This document shows positions 17,271 to 25,308 of a DNA stretch of 64,000 nucleotides, piece after piece. Origin of the DNA: Bog-473 sp963828825 (GTDB taxonomy: Bacteria > Actinomycetota > Acidimicrobiia > Acidimicrobiales > RAAP-2); the NCBI GenBank assembly GCA_963828825.1, contig CAWHGF010000004.1, forward strand, positions 1,054,001 to 1,118,000, written 5' to 3'. How positions within the stretch are numbered: the stretch's first letter is position 1; each line of letters starts with the position of its first letter. Below the pieces are notes generated by a model that was not told the origin of the DNA, ran no database searches, and saw only the letters and a program-made list of their open reading frames with translations. Made by a program: the position numbers and the translations under genes.

Positions 17271-17930
17271 GTGGTGAGCACCACGGGCCCCACCAAGGTC
17301 ATCGTCATCGACGGTCAGCCGGTGTTCGCCCAGGCATTGGCGATCGCCATCGAGGCGACCGGGGAACTGACGTGTGTGGGAACGGCAGACGATGTCGATG
17401 AGGCCACCGGCTTGGCGGAGGCGGTCGAGCCGGACGTTGCCGTCATGGACGTCCAGCTCAACGGCAACGAGGGCATCCGTCTGCTCCTGGAGCGACATCC
17501 CGAGCTGCGCGTGCTCGTCCTGACGGGGCTCCCCATCCATCCCGCGCTGGTCTACGACGTGGCGCGTTCGGGTGCCTCAGGCCTTCTCCCCAAGTCGAGC
17601 AGCCTCGGGGTCGTGGTGGCGACGATTCCCGCGCTCGGTAGTCACAGCTTCGCCCTGGACCGCGAGAGCCTGATCAGACTGTGCGAGAGCGCGGGCGCCG
17701 CGGGCGTACGCCGCGACAGCGGTTCGTCACCCTTGACCGGGCGTGAGCGCGACATCCTGTCCCTATTGGTCAGCGGGGTCGACCTGCAGGCCGCCGCTGG
17801 GCGGCTCGGCATCACCGTGAACACGGCGCGGGGGTACGTCAAGAACCTGTACCGCAAACTCGGGGTCCATAACCAGCTCGAGCTTCTGGCGGTGACCAGG
17901 GAGCGTGGCCTGCTCGATCCGGAGGAGTGA
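17271..17930 (+). CDS. LuxR-type response regulator, orphan
   Basis: Two-domain NarL/FixJ-like regulator of 219 residues. The receiver domain retains the phosphoacceptor Asp (VAVMDVQLNG), the switch Thr (LVLTGLP) and the conserved Lys (GLLPKSS). The acidic pocket at the N-terminus is reduced (VIVIDGQPVF has one Asp where two acidic residues are usual). The C-terminal HTH reads SPLTGRERDILSLLVSG, then ITVNTARGYVKNLYRKLGV. No histidine kinase lies nearby. Start GTG at 17271, or GTG at 17274. Target genes unknown. Confidence 0.87.
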   Translation: MVSTTGPTKVIVIDGQPVFAQALAIAIEATGELTCVGTADDVDEATGLAEAVEPDVAVMDVQLNGNEGIRLLLERHPELRVLVLTGLPIHPALVYDVARSGASGLLPKSSSLGVVVATIPALGSHSFALDRESLIRLCESAGAAGVRRDSGSSPLTGRERDILSLLVSGVDLQAAAGRLGITVNTARGYVKNLYRKLGVHNQLELLAVTRERGLLDPEE

Positions 17931-18034
17931 ACCCGTGCCAGGCGCGTGTGGTGCCCCGGGTCGGAGCGGCCTTTTCCCTCTAGCCTGGTCCGGGTACGAC
18001 CACTGGTCCGACGTTACGAACGGGGTGAACAACC

Positions 18035-18454
18035 ATGCTGGTGAGAGAGTGCCTGCGCACGGCGCCGGTCACCGTCCCTCCGGGGTGCACCCTGGAGGAG
18101 GCGGGGCGGCTACTGGGAAGCCACCGCGTCGGCTCGCTGCTGGTCGTCGAGGGTGATCGCCTGGTGGGGATCGTGACGGACCGCGACATCACGGTGCGCG
18201 GGATCGGGGAGGGGAAGCCGCCGTCCGCCGCCGTGAGGGCGGTCATGACGGCGGATCCCGTCACGATTCAAGGCTCGGCCGACGTCTTCGAGGCGTTCAC
18301 GGTGTTCAAGACTGCTCGCGCCCGGCGACTTCCGGTGCTCGAAGACAAGGACCTCGCCGGGATCATCTCGGTGGACGACCTCTTGATGTCGCTCGTGGTC
18401 GAGTTCGGGGCAGTGATGTCGCCAGTGGTGCAGGAGCTCGTCCACCCAGCCTGA
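18035..18454 (+). CDS. CBS domain-pair protein
   Basis: A 139-residue protein made only of a tandem CBS (Bateman) module. The first is MLVRECLRTAPVTVPPGCTL with GSLLVVEGDRLVGIVTDRDI. The second is VRAVMTADPVTIQGSADV with ARRLPVLEDKDLAGIISVDD. Such modules bind adenosine nucleotides and usually regulate a partner; no partner domain is fused. The sequence gaacggggtg upstream of the ATG is a weak Shine-Dalgarno. Convergent with the MFS gene, with stops eight bases apart. Confidence 0.9.
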   Translation: MLVRECLRTAPVTVPPGCTLEEAGRLLGSHRVGSLLVVEGDRLVGIVTDRDITVRGIGEGKPPSAAVRAVMTADPVTIQGSADVFEAFTVFKTARARRLPVLEDKDLAGIISVDDLLMSLVVEFGAVMSPVVQELVHPA

Positions 18455-18462
18455 ATGAGGCC

Positions 18463-19794
18463 TCAGCTGGTACGGCGCGCCTGGTCTTCGTAGTCGGGAC
18501 CCGCGACCGGCAGAGGGACCACGTTCGTCTGCGCCCGGCCGGAGAGGCCCATGACGAGTCCTTCGGTCCCGGCGCGGCGCTGGCGGGCACCGAGCACGAA
18601 GAGAGGGATGCTGGCCGCGAGGGTCGCCACGCCGCCGACGACGAGGGCGAGGCGCGGGCTGGTGACGTCGCTGAGGTAGCCGAGGAGCGGCGCCCCGATG
18701 GGCGTGCTGCCGAGGAAGGCGATCGCATTGAGTGACATGACACGGCCTCGCATGGCCGGATCGGCCCGGAGTTGCAGCGTGGCGTTGTTGGTGGCCACGA
18801 AGGAGATGCTCGCCGCCCCCATCGGGACGAGCAGGACGATGGCCCACCCCTCCGTCGGTGAGAGCGCCACCGCCAGGATGGCGGCCCCGAAGACGAGGCC
18901 GATGCACGCCAGCAGCCGGGTCGACGGCCGGCTGCGGAAGGCGGTGGCCAGGCCGCCGACGACGGCTCCCGCGCCCATGGCCGCCAGGAACCAGCTGTAC
19001 AGACCGGCCCCGCCGTGGAAGGTGAACTTGGCCAGGAGAGGCAGGGTGACCGTGAAGTTGAAGGCGAACACGCCGACGATCGCCATGGAGAAGAGCGGGC
19101 TCCTCAGGTCGGGCGTGGCCCAGACGTAGCGCAGGCCCTCGCGGACCTGCCCCTTGGCCCGGACCACACCGGGACGCCGGATGAGCTCGGCGGCGCGCAT
19201 CATGGCGAGTGCGACGATCACCGCGGCGTAGGAGGCTGCATTGATGAAGAAGCAGGCAGCCACTCCGAAGAAGAGGATGAGCACGCCGCCTATGGCCGGA
19301 CCGATCACCCGGGCCGAGTTCATCAGCACGCTGTTGAGGCTCACCGCGTTGGGCAGCAGATCCAGGCCGACCATCTCGGAGACGAAGGTCTGGCGCGCCG
19401 GGTTGTCGAACAGGTTCACGAACCCGAGGCCCGCCGCCAACACGTAGACCTCCCACAGGTCGGCCGAGTGTGTCACCACCAGCACGCCCAGGATGAAGGC
19501 CAGGATCCCCGCGCTTGCCTGGGTGCAGTACAGCACCTTGCGCTTGTCCACTCGGTCGGCGATGAGCCCACCGAAGGGGCCGAGGAGCAGGAGTGGCAGG
19601 AACTGCAAGCTGGTGGCGATGGCGACGTCCACGCCGGTGCCGTGGAGCGGAAAGAGGATCAGGTAGGCCTGGGCCACCGTCTGCATCCATGTCCCGGAAA
19701 CGGAGATGACCTGGCCCGTGAAGTAGAGCCGGTAGTTGCGGACCGAGATGGCGCGGAACGTCCGGCGACCCGCCTCGCGCATGCGCCGCCTCAC
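18463..19794 (-). CDS. MFS transporter (MFS_3, enterobactin-exporter-like)
   Basis: Polytopic membrane protein of 443 residues with about twelve hydrophobic segments. The first-half signature is FISVRNYRLYFTGQ-like (AISVRNYRLYFTGQVIS), followed by GPFGGLIADRVDKRKVLY, the loop 2-3 MFS motif. NPARQTFVSEMV and DPAMRGRVMSLNAIAF are typical of the EntS/MFS_3 drug or siderophore exporters. The ATG overlaps the MarR gene stop by four bases, so it is cotranscribed with its likely repressor. Substrate unknown; MarR context suggests a toxic small molecule. Confidence 0.9.
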   Translation of the reverse strand: MRRRMREAGRRTFRAISVRNYRLYFTGQVISVSGTWMQTVAQAYLILFPLHGTGVDVAIATSLQFLPLLLLGPFGGLIADRVDKRKVLYCTQASAGILAFILGVLVVTHSADLWEVYVLAAGLGFVNLFDNPARQTFVSEMVGLDLLPNAVSLNSVLMNSARVIGPAIGGVLILFFGVAACFFINAASYAAVIVALAMMRAAELIRRPGVVRAKGQVREGLRYVWATPDLRSPLFSMAIVGVFAFNFTVTLPLLAKFTFHGGAGLYSWFLAAMGAGAVVGGLATAFRSRPSTRLLACIGLVFGAAILAVALSPTEGWAIVLLVPMGAASISFVATNNATLQLRADPAMRGRVMSLNAIAFLGSTPIGAPLLGYLSDVTSPRLALVVGGVATLAASIPLFVLGARQRRAGTEGLVMGLSGRAQTNVVPLPVAGPDYEDQARRTS

Positions 19795-20234
19795 GGCTCC
19801 ACCAGGAGCTGTTCGAGCAACTCGACCAGTTCCGCCACGCGGCGTTGCTCCTCGACCGTGAGCTCGTCCAGACGGCGCAACAGGAATGCGTTCTTGCGGG
19901 TGCGCATCCGCTCCAGCGCCCGCTCGCCCGCGGTCGTGATCCGCACGCGGGCGCTCCGCCGGTCGTTGGGGTCCGCGACCCGCGTCACCATTCCCGCCTC
20001 GGTCAGGCTGGCCACGATCCTCGTCATCGTCGGCGGCTGCACCTGTTCGAGCGCGGCAAGCTCGCCCAGCGTGGGGCTGCCGTGCCGGCCCACCGAGCCG
20101 AGCGCCGAAGCCTGCGCCGGCGAGAGACCGCCGAGGGACTCCTGGCGGAGGCGACGCTGCAACCGGTTCACGGCGATGCGCAGGCGGCCGGCCACCTCTT
20201 CGTGGGTCAACTCGACGGGTTGCTGCGTCGGCAT
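19791..20234 (-). CDS. MarR family transcriptional regulator
   Basis: Winged-helix repressor of 147 residues. The recognition region is PTLGELAALEQVQPPTMTRIVASL and the wing is VADPNDRRSARVRITTAGERAL, the DxRxxR MarR signature. It probably represses itself and the coupled MFS exporter and is relieved by a small-molecule ligand. The start codon sits about one base after a GGAGG and six bases after a good -10 box, so the transcript may begin at or next to the ATG. See the promoter feature at 20235-20268. Confidence 0.93.
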   Translation of the reverse strand: MPTQQPVELTHEEVAGRLRIAVNRLQRRLRQESLGGLSPAQASALGSVGRHGSPTLGELAALEQVQPPTMTRIVASLTEAGMVTRVADPNDRRSARVRITTAGERALERMRTRKNAFLLRRLDELTVEEQRRVAELVELLEQLLVEP

Positions 20235-20268
20235 GCCTCCAGTATAGTTAGTTGAGCTAACTAATCAA
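20235..20268 (-). promoter_or_regulatory. MarR-type promoter with overlapping operator
   Basis: On the minus strand a -35 TTGATT (20268-20263) and a -10 TATACT (20246-20241) are separated by 16 bases. Within them is the inverted repeat TTAGTT-N5-AACTAA (20248-20264), a MarR-box-like palindrome. Six bases (GGAGGC) separate the -10 from the ATG at 20234, so the expected transcription start is at or near the start codon, giving a leaderless or near-leaderless mRNA. Placement of the palindrome in the spacer implies repression by blocking RNA polymerase. Confidence 0.75.
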
Positions 20269-20323
20269 CCCGGATGCCCGCCCCGTGGTGGAAGTTGTCG
20301 TCGAAGACCACCGTGAAAGAGCC

Positions 20324-20659
20324 CTAAAAGCTCGGGACGTAGCCGCCCGAACCGAGGGCGGAACTCTCGTCGACGCTCAACGTGTCGTCGATATCCCCCA
20401 CCACCTCGGTGACCCAGGGCAGGCGGTCACGCAGGATCCGGTCCACGCCACCCGACAGCGTGGCCGAGCTGACGGCGCAGGAGCTGCACGCCCCCTGGAG
20501 CTGGACCTCGACCACACCGGTCTCGACATCGGCCCTCACCAGGACGAGGTCACCCCCGTCCGCCTGGACCGCCGGACGCATCAGGTCCATGATCCCCTGG
20601 AGCTTCTCCAGGCGATCGGCCCGCTCGGCGTCGCTCAGTCCGGATTGGGTGTCGGTCAC
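20324..20659 (-). CDS. NifU-domain iron-sulfur scaffold protein
   Basis: Nfu-type Fe-S carrier of 111 residues from the GTG at 20659; an ATG at 20692 would add 11. The domain shows IMDLMRPAVQADGGDLVLV and the cluster-binding CxxC in LQGACSSCAVSSATLSGGVD. A short acidic C-terminal tail follows (DIDDTLSVDESS). It likely transfers 4Fe-4S clusters to client enzymes such as the dehydrogenases and ferredoxin proteins encoded elsewhere. Stand-alone gene; no suf genes adjacent. Confidence 0.9.
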   Translation of the reverse strand: MTDTQSGLSDAERADRLEKLQGIMDLMRPAVQADGGDLVLVRADVETGVVEVQLQGACSSCAVSSATLSGGVDRILRDRLPWVTEVVGDIDDTLSVDESSALGSGGYVPSF

Positions 20660-20789
20660 CCCTCCATTGTGCCGTGCCCGCTGGTCACCCATGCACAGCC
20701 CGCTCCGGAAATCGGGGTTGCCTTCCCGGAGACGAAGTGCACCAGCCCAGCCGGATGATCGAAGGGCACGTGTCCGTGAGCGTGAAGGT

Positions 20790-21030
20790 TCCGGAGGTTT
20801 TCTAGGCGCAAACGACACTTGGGACGTGCCGGCGGGAACCGTGATCTTCGATGCAGGTTCCTCCGGCCGGCCAGGAGATGTTCGGGGTGATTGCGGGCAC
20901 GGTCGAGCTGCGCCTGTCGAACGGTCATGAAATCGCTCTCGGCCCCTATGAGACGCCGACCTTTGCCCTGCGGGTCATGGCCAGCCTGGCCGAGTGGCTG
21001 TGGACCCAGGCCCAGGCCTCAGCCCGTCTC
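20790..21030 (+). pseudogene. Remnant of a cyclic-nucleotide-binding (CRP-type) domain
   Basis: Two frames carry parts of one cNMP-binding domain. DTWDVPAGTVIFDAGSSG lies in one frame up to about 20865, then GQEMFGVIAGTVELRLSNGH and IALGPYE in another. These are the beta-roll strands and the glycine turn. The phosphate-binding cassette that should follow is gone: the sequence jumps from LGPYE directly to PTFALRVMASLAEWL, which resembles the helix after the domain. So there is a frameshift near 20865 and an internal deletion. Too short and damaged to be functional. Confidence 0.55.
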
Positions 21031-21031
21031 C

Positions 21032-21916
21032 TCAATCGAGCCCGACGGGCTCGGGTGGCCCACCCTGCACCACGGGGTTGGAAAGCTCCCCGATCCCCTC
21101 GATGGTGATGCGCACGGTGTCGCCGTCTGCCAGGAAGCGCGGCGGGTCGAACCCGGCGCCCACACCGGCGGGCGTTCCGGTGGCGATGATGGTGCCCGGC
21201 TCGAGCGGGAACGCCGTTGTGAGGTACTCGATCATCTCGGCACCGCCGAAGATCAGGTCGGCCGTGGTCGAGTCCTGGCGCAGCTCGTCGTTCACCCAGG
21301 TGCGGATGGCCAGCGACCCGGGGTCGCCGAGCTCGTCGCCCGTCACCAGTTCGGGGCCGCACGGAGCGTGCGTGTCGAAAGACTTCCCCAGGGTGAAGGT
21401 GGGCGAACGCCACTGCCAGTCACGCACGCTCACGTCGTTGATGACGGTGAAGCCGGCCACTACCTCGAATGCCCGTGCCGCGGGCACGTGCTGGCAACGC
21501 GGCCCGACGACGAAGGCCAGCTCGCCCTCGTAGTCGACCATGTCGGACACTGAGGGCAACACGATGGGATCGCCCGGCCCGGCAATCGATGTCCGCTGCT
21601 TGTTGAACCAGTACTGCCACTCAGGGGGTTCCCGTCCCATTTCCGCCACGTGGGCCCGGTAGTTCATGCCGATGGCCAGAATGGCAGGCGGATCGGGCAC
21701 CGGCGCGTGGCGCCGCACCGTCGCGAGATCGTGGCGCGCCGCTGGGCCCGCCGGCGCCGCGCGGGCTCGCTCCAGTCCCTCCGAACCGAAGGCCAGCAAT
21801 CCGGCCATCGTCGGCGGCAGGCCAGTCGCCGGATCACTGAGGTCGAGGACCTCGTCCCCGACGATCAGCCCTGGGCGCGGCCGCCCGTCCGCGAGGGAGA
21901 AACTGACCAGCCGCAC
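21032..21916 (-). CDS. Fumarylacetoacetate hydrolase family protein
   Basis: FAH-fold enzyme of 294 residues (2-keto-4-pentenoate hydratase, acylpyruvate hydrolase or similar). The catalytic-fold motif is AIGMNYRAHVAEMG. The metal ligands lie in MVDYEGELAFVVG (ExE type) and INDVSVRDWQW, and SFDTHAPCGPELVT, IATGTPAGVG and DGDTVRITIEGIG are family signatures. GTG at 21916 chosen since the protein begins VRLVSFSLADGRPRPG; upstream in-frame sequence overlaps the HdeD-like gene. The exact substrate cannot be told. Twenty bases downstream of the HdeD-like gene. Confidence 0.92.
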   Translation of the reverse strand: MRLVSFSLADGRPRPGLIVGDEVLDLSDPATGLPPTMAGLLAFGSEGLERARAAPAGPAARHDLATVRRHAPVPDPPAILAIGMNYRAHVAEMGREPPEWQYWFNKQRTSIAGPGDPIVLPSVSDMVDYEGELAFVVGPRCQHVPAARAFEVVAGFTVINDVSVRDWQWRSPTFTLGKSFDTHAPCGPELVTGDELGDPGSLAIRTWVNDELRQDSTTADLIFGGAEMIEYLTTAFPLEPGTIIATGTPAGVGAGFDPPRFLADGDTVRITIEGIGELSNPVVQGGPPEPVGLD

Positions 21917-21935
21917 TGCCGCTCTCCCGCCGCGC

Positions 21936-22535
21936 TCAGCGCGCCTGCGCCTTGAAGGCTTCCCAGTGCTTGGTGGCGTTCTTTGCCGAAAAGGCGCCGA
22001 TGGCCTCGACGGCGCCGAACAAGATGGCCAGGATGCCGATGAAGACGACCAGCGCGGTGAGAGGCGCACCCGGGTGCCGGATGCAGAGGAAGCCCAGGGC
22101 CACCGCAATGACGCCGCGGATGAGGTAGGCCCACCAGTAGGGCAGGTAGTGGTAGCGGATGGAGTTGACGATGTCGAAGATCCCGAGCACGAGGAAGCTC
22201 CAGCCGACCAGCACGGCGACGATGAAGATGGTGATGTGCGGCCACACGAAGCCGACGATGCCCGCCCCCACCCAGATCACGCCAAAAACGAGAAGTGGCC
22301 AGCGTTGGCGGGCCGCCCGCAAGCCGCCGATGATCTCAAAGAGCCCGACGGCGATGAAGAACCCGCTGGCCAGGTAGATGATGGCGTAGACGCTGGCGTG
22401 CCGGTAGCTGATCACGAAGAAGCCGAAGATCATGGAGATGATGCCCCCGGCCAGATACCAGCCCCACATCTTTTCGAGCTGCGTGCTGACGACATCGCCG
22501 ACCGCGATCTCGTCGTCAGTCAGTACATTGGTCAT
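21936..22535 (-). CDS. HdeD-like (DUF308) membrane protein
   Basis: Integral membrane protein of 199 residues with six predicted hydrophobic helices, e.g. WYLAGGIISMIFGFFVIS and IYLASGFFIAVGLFEIIGGL. The repeat of Gly-containing TM segments (FGVIWVGAGIVGFVWP, GWSFLVLGIFDIVNSIRY, GVIAVALGFLCIRHPG) is the DUF308/HdeD pattern, linked to acid resistance in enterobacteria but with unclear role in Actinobacteria. ATG at 22535 follows a cytosolic MTNVLTDDEIAVG. Same strand as, and likely cotranscribed with, the FAH gene. Confidence 0.88.
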   Translation of the reverse strand: MTNVLTDDEIAVGDVVSTQLEKMWGWYLAGGIISMIFGFFVISYRHASVYAIIYLASGFFIAVGLFEIIGGLRAARQRWPLLVFGVIWVGAGIVGFVWPHITIFIVAVLVGWSFLVLGIFDIVNSIRYHYLPYWWAYLIRGVIAVALGFLCIRHPGAPLTALVVFIGILAILFGAVEAIGAFSAKNATKHWEAFKAQAR

Positions 22536-22737
22536 GACATCCCCCTTGGCGAGTAGGAGCACACTGGCGTGTCGCCGCAGCGTACCGCCGCACCCGCGCT
22601 GGTGAGGGGATTCAGCCAGGTAGGCGCGTCGGGCGGGAGTCAGACCGCGTGACGTGGCGCTGACCTGCGTCGATAGGTAGGGAGTCAATGAAGTCCATGC
22701 GAACACGGTGCGAACGTGTGTACTGAATGTGACTGAC

Positions 22738-23038
22738 CTACGCGTCCCGCCGCTGCCGCCGCATCTCCCGGCGCTCGGCGTCCGTAGTCCCACCCCATAA
22801 GCCCTGCAGGTCCGGGTCGCGCCAGCGCCGTCTCGAGGCACTTCTGGCGGAGCGGGCACTCCCGACACAGCGCCAGCACTTCCTCGTCGTACCGCGCCTT
22901 GGGGCCTCGGATATACGGCTCGGTGCCCTGACCCCGACACCCGGCCCGCTGGTGCCAATGTGCGCGCCCCAACCAGTCCTCCAGCGATGTCGGGATGTCG
23001 TCGCGGCCGTGCATCAGCGACGGGATAAGCGGGTTCAA
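22738..23038 (-). CDS. WhiB-family regulator, frameshifted in the C-terminal third
   Basis: WhiB-like Fe-S transcription factor, about 99 residues once one extra base is removed. The four cysteines are in RAGCRGQG and LCRECPLRQKCLET (CxxC-x5-C). After LETAL the frame must shift: removing one G near 22822 restores RDPDLQGLWGGTTDAERRE, the WhiB glycine turn and basic tail, ending at TAG 22738-22740. Unshifted, the turn is lost. The TTG at 23038 is chosen as start because a strong AAGGAGG (23049-23043) precedes it by four bases; an ATG at 23014 is the alternative. Binds a 4Fe-4S cluster and partners the housekeeping sigma factor in known relatives. Confidence 0.82.
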
Positions 23039-23042
23039 GGCG

Positions 23043-23049
23043 CCTCCTT
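23043..23049 (-). promoter_or_regulatory. Shine-Dalgarno for whiB
   Basis: A perfect AAGGAGG on the minus strand four bases ahead of the TTG at 23038. It is the reason for choosing TTG over the ATG 24 bases further in. Confidence 0.7.
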
Positions 23050-23275
23050 GAATAGAACTGCCGCGGCCGAAGGGTTCACCATGCGTTGTGTGAACGTTGT
23101 CCGACGTGGGGCCGTCCGCCTCATTCCATTGGTAGCTCGCAGGAGGCAGGATTCCTGACGCCACCGGAGTGGGATGCCTCGGCGAGGGGGATCGCCACGC
23201 TTAAGAGACCGGTGGCCGATTCAGTCCCCGATCGGGCTGAATCGCGGCCTGACGCTCCCCCGTCTACCTCGACCC

Positions 23276-23679
23276 ATGTCCCCGATGCCCGAGCCCGGCG
23301 ATCGCCACCCCGGCTTCATCGCCCAGCCGATGCGGTGTCGGGCGATGACTTACGACGGCACCATGCAGGCCGACCACTGCCACGAGACGCCCTCATGGGG
23401 GGTCAGTGGTTCAGCCCGTCAGGCGACCGCCGGTGGAGAGTGCGGGCGTGTCCGGATCACCTGGACGGACTGACGGGGCTGAGGGAGTTCGGGCGGCGCC
23501 GTGAGACGGTCGTGGCGATTCGAAGCCCTTTCGTGGTTTGCTTTGAGCCGCTGCGCAGTGAGCTCAGACTCGAGCGGGATCCCGATCCCGATGGGCAGCT
23601 CGCCGAACCCATCGAAACTGGACGAAAGCCCTCCGGCACTCTGGGCAATCGAGCATCCAGCGGGTGTCGAGCCTCTTGA
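23276..23679 (+). pseudogene. Possible small Cys/His protein, frameshifted
   Basis: Weakly supported. From an ATG at 23276 a frame reads RCRAMTYDGTMQADHCHETPSW and then becomes meaningless. One base lost from the G6 run at 23397-23402 would join it to GQWFSPSGDRRWRVRACPD, HLDGLTGLREF in the next frame. The joined protein has a C-x12ish-HC...C-x-DHL pattern suggestive of a small zinc-binding domain, but I recognise no family. The C-terminus beyond REFGRRR is of low quality and may not be coding. Confidence 0.3.
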
Positions 23680-24297
23680 TCGTGGGGTGATGGATATCAC
23701 GCATTCAGACCGACCTCCTCCGCGTGACTGCCGTTTCACAACGCAGGGACAATAAAGCAGGTCCACAGGGATTGCCCAGGGAGAACTCCTCGGGGTCGAG
23801 CCCGGGCAGTGAACGACGCTCAAAAACGCGAAGTTGGCGTGTCTGGAGCGTGACGAGAAGGTGAACGAGCCGACCCGACATACGCAATCTGCGCGACGCA
23901 AGGGGAAAATCACCGGGGCGACCGACTCTGCCAACCCGCCAAGTGTGTGGTCGAGATCGCCCGATTTTGGGGTGAGGGGATCCGCCCCGACCTTGGTTCT
24001 CCTTCCAAGGTTGGGGCGTCCCCTTCTCCATTTGTGGCGCGGTGTGGTTCTCGATCAACCTTTCGGCCGTCTATTGAGATCCGAGCGGCACGCCGATCCC
24101 GATCGGCAGGTCGTCCGCGGCGGCGAGCCGGCATGCGGCGCAGTTGACGACCCAGCGGTTCGACCGGGGCCAGTGCCGATCGGTCTCTCGAACTTCAGGA
24201 TGCGGCGGTTCGGGAACACTGCGCCAAGATCCGCGCTCTCCTCGACCCGGTCATCCCCTTCTATCTGACCTAACCGACTTCACAGATTCAGCGTCTC
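23680..24297. other. Gene-poor stretch
   Basis: No credible gene here. Open frames exist on both strands but are rich in Arg/Ser/Pro shadows with no motif. One phrase recurs with changes, gatcccgatgggcag at about 23582-23596 and gatcccgatcggcag at about 24096, about 0.5 kb apart, possibly an old duplication. Confidence 0.35.
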
Positions 24298-24317
24298 GGC
24301 CGCCCTTCGGGGCGGTC
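24298..24317 (-). terminator. TTCG-loop hairpin, probable terminator
   Basis: An eight-pair GC stem with one G-T pair around a TTCG tetraloop (arms 24298-24305 and 24310-24317), just downstream of the stop at 24333 on the minus strand. No U-tract follows, as is common for actinobacterial hairpin terminators. Confidence 0.55.
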
Positions 24318-24332
24318 GTTGCGCGTCAGGAC

Positions 24333-24720
24333 TCAGTCCTCGAGGCGGTCGATCTTCGCCTGTGTGGCGTCTATGAGGGCGCCCAGCTCGAGCCCGAAGT
24401 CGGCGGCACTGTCGTGGAGGTGTCTTGGGTCAGTGCCCTTCTGGATCTCGGTCGGGTAGTACTTTGCGACGAGGGCGAACGTCTCCACCTGGAAAAGGAA
24501 CTCATCGCCGATGCCTGGATCGGGACACGGATGTTCGCGGAGCCATTTCCCGGCTCTGTCGCAGATGTTGTGGGTGTCCCGACTCACCGCGAAAACGTTC
24601 GCCCGTTCGGTCCCCAGGACCTCGACCGCCGCGCTGGCCGCTTCCAGAGCGGATTCACGACGTAGGGACTGCATCTTGCAACCACTCCCGCAAAGCATCC
24701 ATAGTCACGCAGCTTGTCAT
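24333..24720 (-). CDS. Hypothetical alpha-helical protein, frameshifted near its N-terminus
   Basis: Predicted about 128 residues, all-helical and acidic, no membrane segment. A good Shine-Dalgarno (AGGGAGG) lies four bases before an ATG at 24720, whose frame reads MTSCVTMDALREWLQDAV and then stops. Dropping one C of the CCC at 24665-24667 (plus-strand GGG) joins it to LRRESALEAASAAVEVLG and on to the C-terminal IDATQAKIDRLED. Family unknown. A shorter ATG at 24698 in the distal frame exists but lacks a ribosome site. Flanked by gene-poor DNA. Confidence 0.55.
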
Positions 24721-25035
24721 CGGTCCTCCCTCTGCCGGTGTCTTGTCCCCAAATAGGGACAGCCTCCCTTACCTCTGGAACGAGGTCACGTCACGTTGGA
24801 GACGCCGCCCACCGGCAGCGGAACCGTGCGCCGGTAGAGCCCGATCGTCCAGGGGCGGGTGACCATTTCGCATCCAGTGGTTGGTTCGCGCCCCGAGTGG
24901 ATCTCGGCCCCCCGTCGCGCCGCCGATTCGAGCCTGGCAGACTTGACCGTAGGCACGCGGGTTTCGCCAAGGCTCCGTGCCCCACTGGACTGCACGCCAG
25001 GGTTAACCGCCTTTCCCTGTAGCGTGGGCAGCCAG
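24721..25035. other. Intergenic, no gene recognised
   Basis: Open frames on both strands lack motifs and a convincing start. I looked for a tRNA here because of the tRNA-type terminator hairpin that follows, and found no cloverleaf or TTCRA T-loop. Confidence 0.35.
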
Positions 25036-25077
25036 CGAAACAACCCCGGCCCGCGCAATCGGGCCGGGGTTGTTTCG
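25036..25077. terminator. Perfect 18-bp inverted repeat, bidirectional terminator-like
   Basis: Left arm 25036-25053 (CGAAACAACCCCGGCCCG) and right arm 25060-25077 are exact reverse complements around a six-base loop cgcaat. The AT-containing outer part and GC-rich inner part are the usual form of strong terminators behind tRNA or other stable RNA genes in Actinobacteria. No transcript is evident on either side, so the RNA it terminates is unidentified. Confidence 0.7.
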
Positions 25078-25144
25078 TATGACGAGTGGCTGTCGATTGG
25101 CACGAAAGCAACAAGGGTGGATTGCCGATAAGAGGACGAACGGC

Positions 25145-25186
25145 GCCGGCGCCATCCTCTCCTTCTCCCCTCTAGATGGCGCCGGC
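25145..25186. repeat. Second perfect inverted repeat (12 bp arms)
   Basis: GCCGGCGCCATC at 25145-25156 and its exact complement at 25175-25186 flank an 18-base pyrimidine-rich loop. It lies 67 bases from the previous hairpin and about 120 bases beyond the stop of the C69 peptidase, for which it could also serve as terminator. Confidence 0.6.
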
Positions 25187-25308
25187 CTGTTCGCGTTCGC
25201 AGCGGAGCCCGAGGCCCACACCCTCACTGGTGAGGGCCCGGGGCTCTCACTGCACAACCTCGACGCGGCCCCTCTCAGCGAAAGGGATGCGAGGAAGGTC
25301 GGTCCTTA

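Noticed and set aside
23560..24110. Repeated gatcccgatsggcag phrase as a possible CRISPR or direct-repeat array
   Set aside because: Only two imperfect copies 0.5 kb apart with no regular spacing.
24780..25035. Search for a tRNA before the strong hairpin at 25036
   Set aside because: GGTTCGCGCCCC near 24890 resembles a T-loop, but no acceptor, D or anticodon stems can be drawn on either strand.
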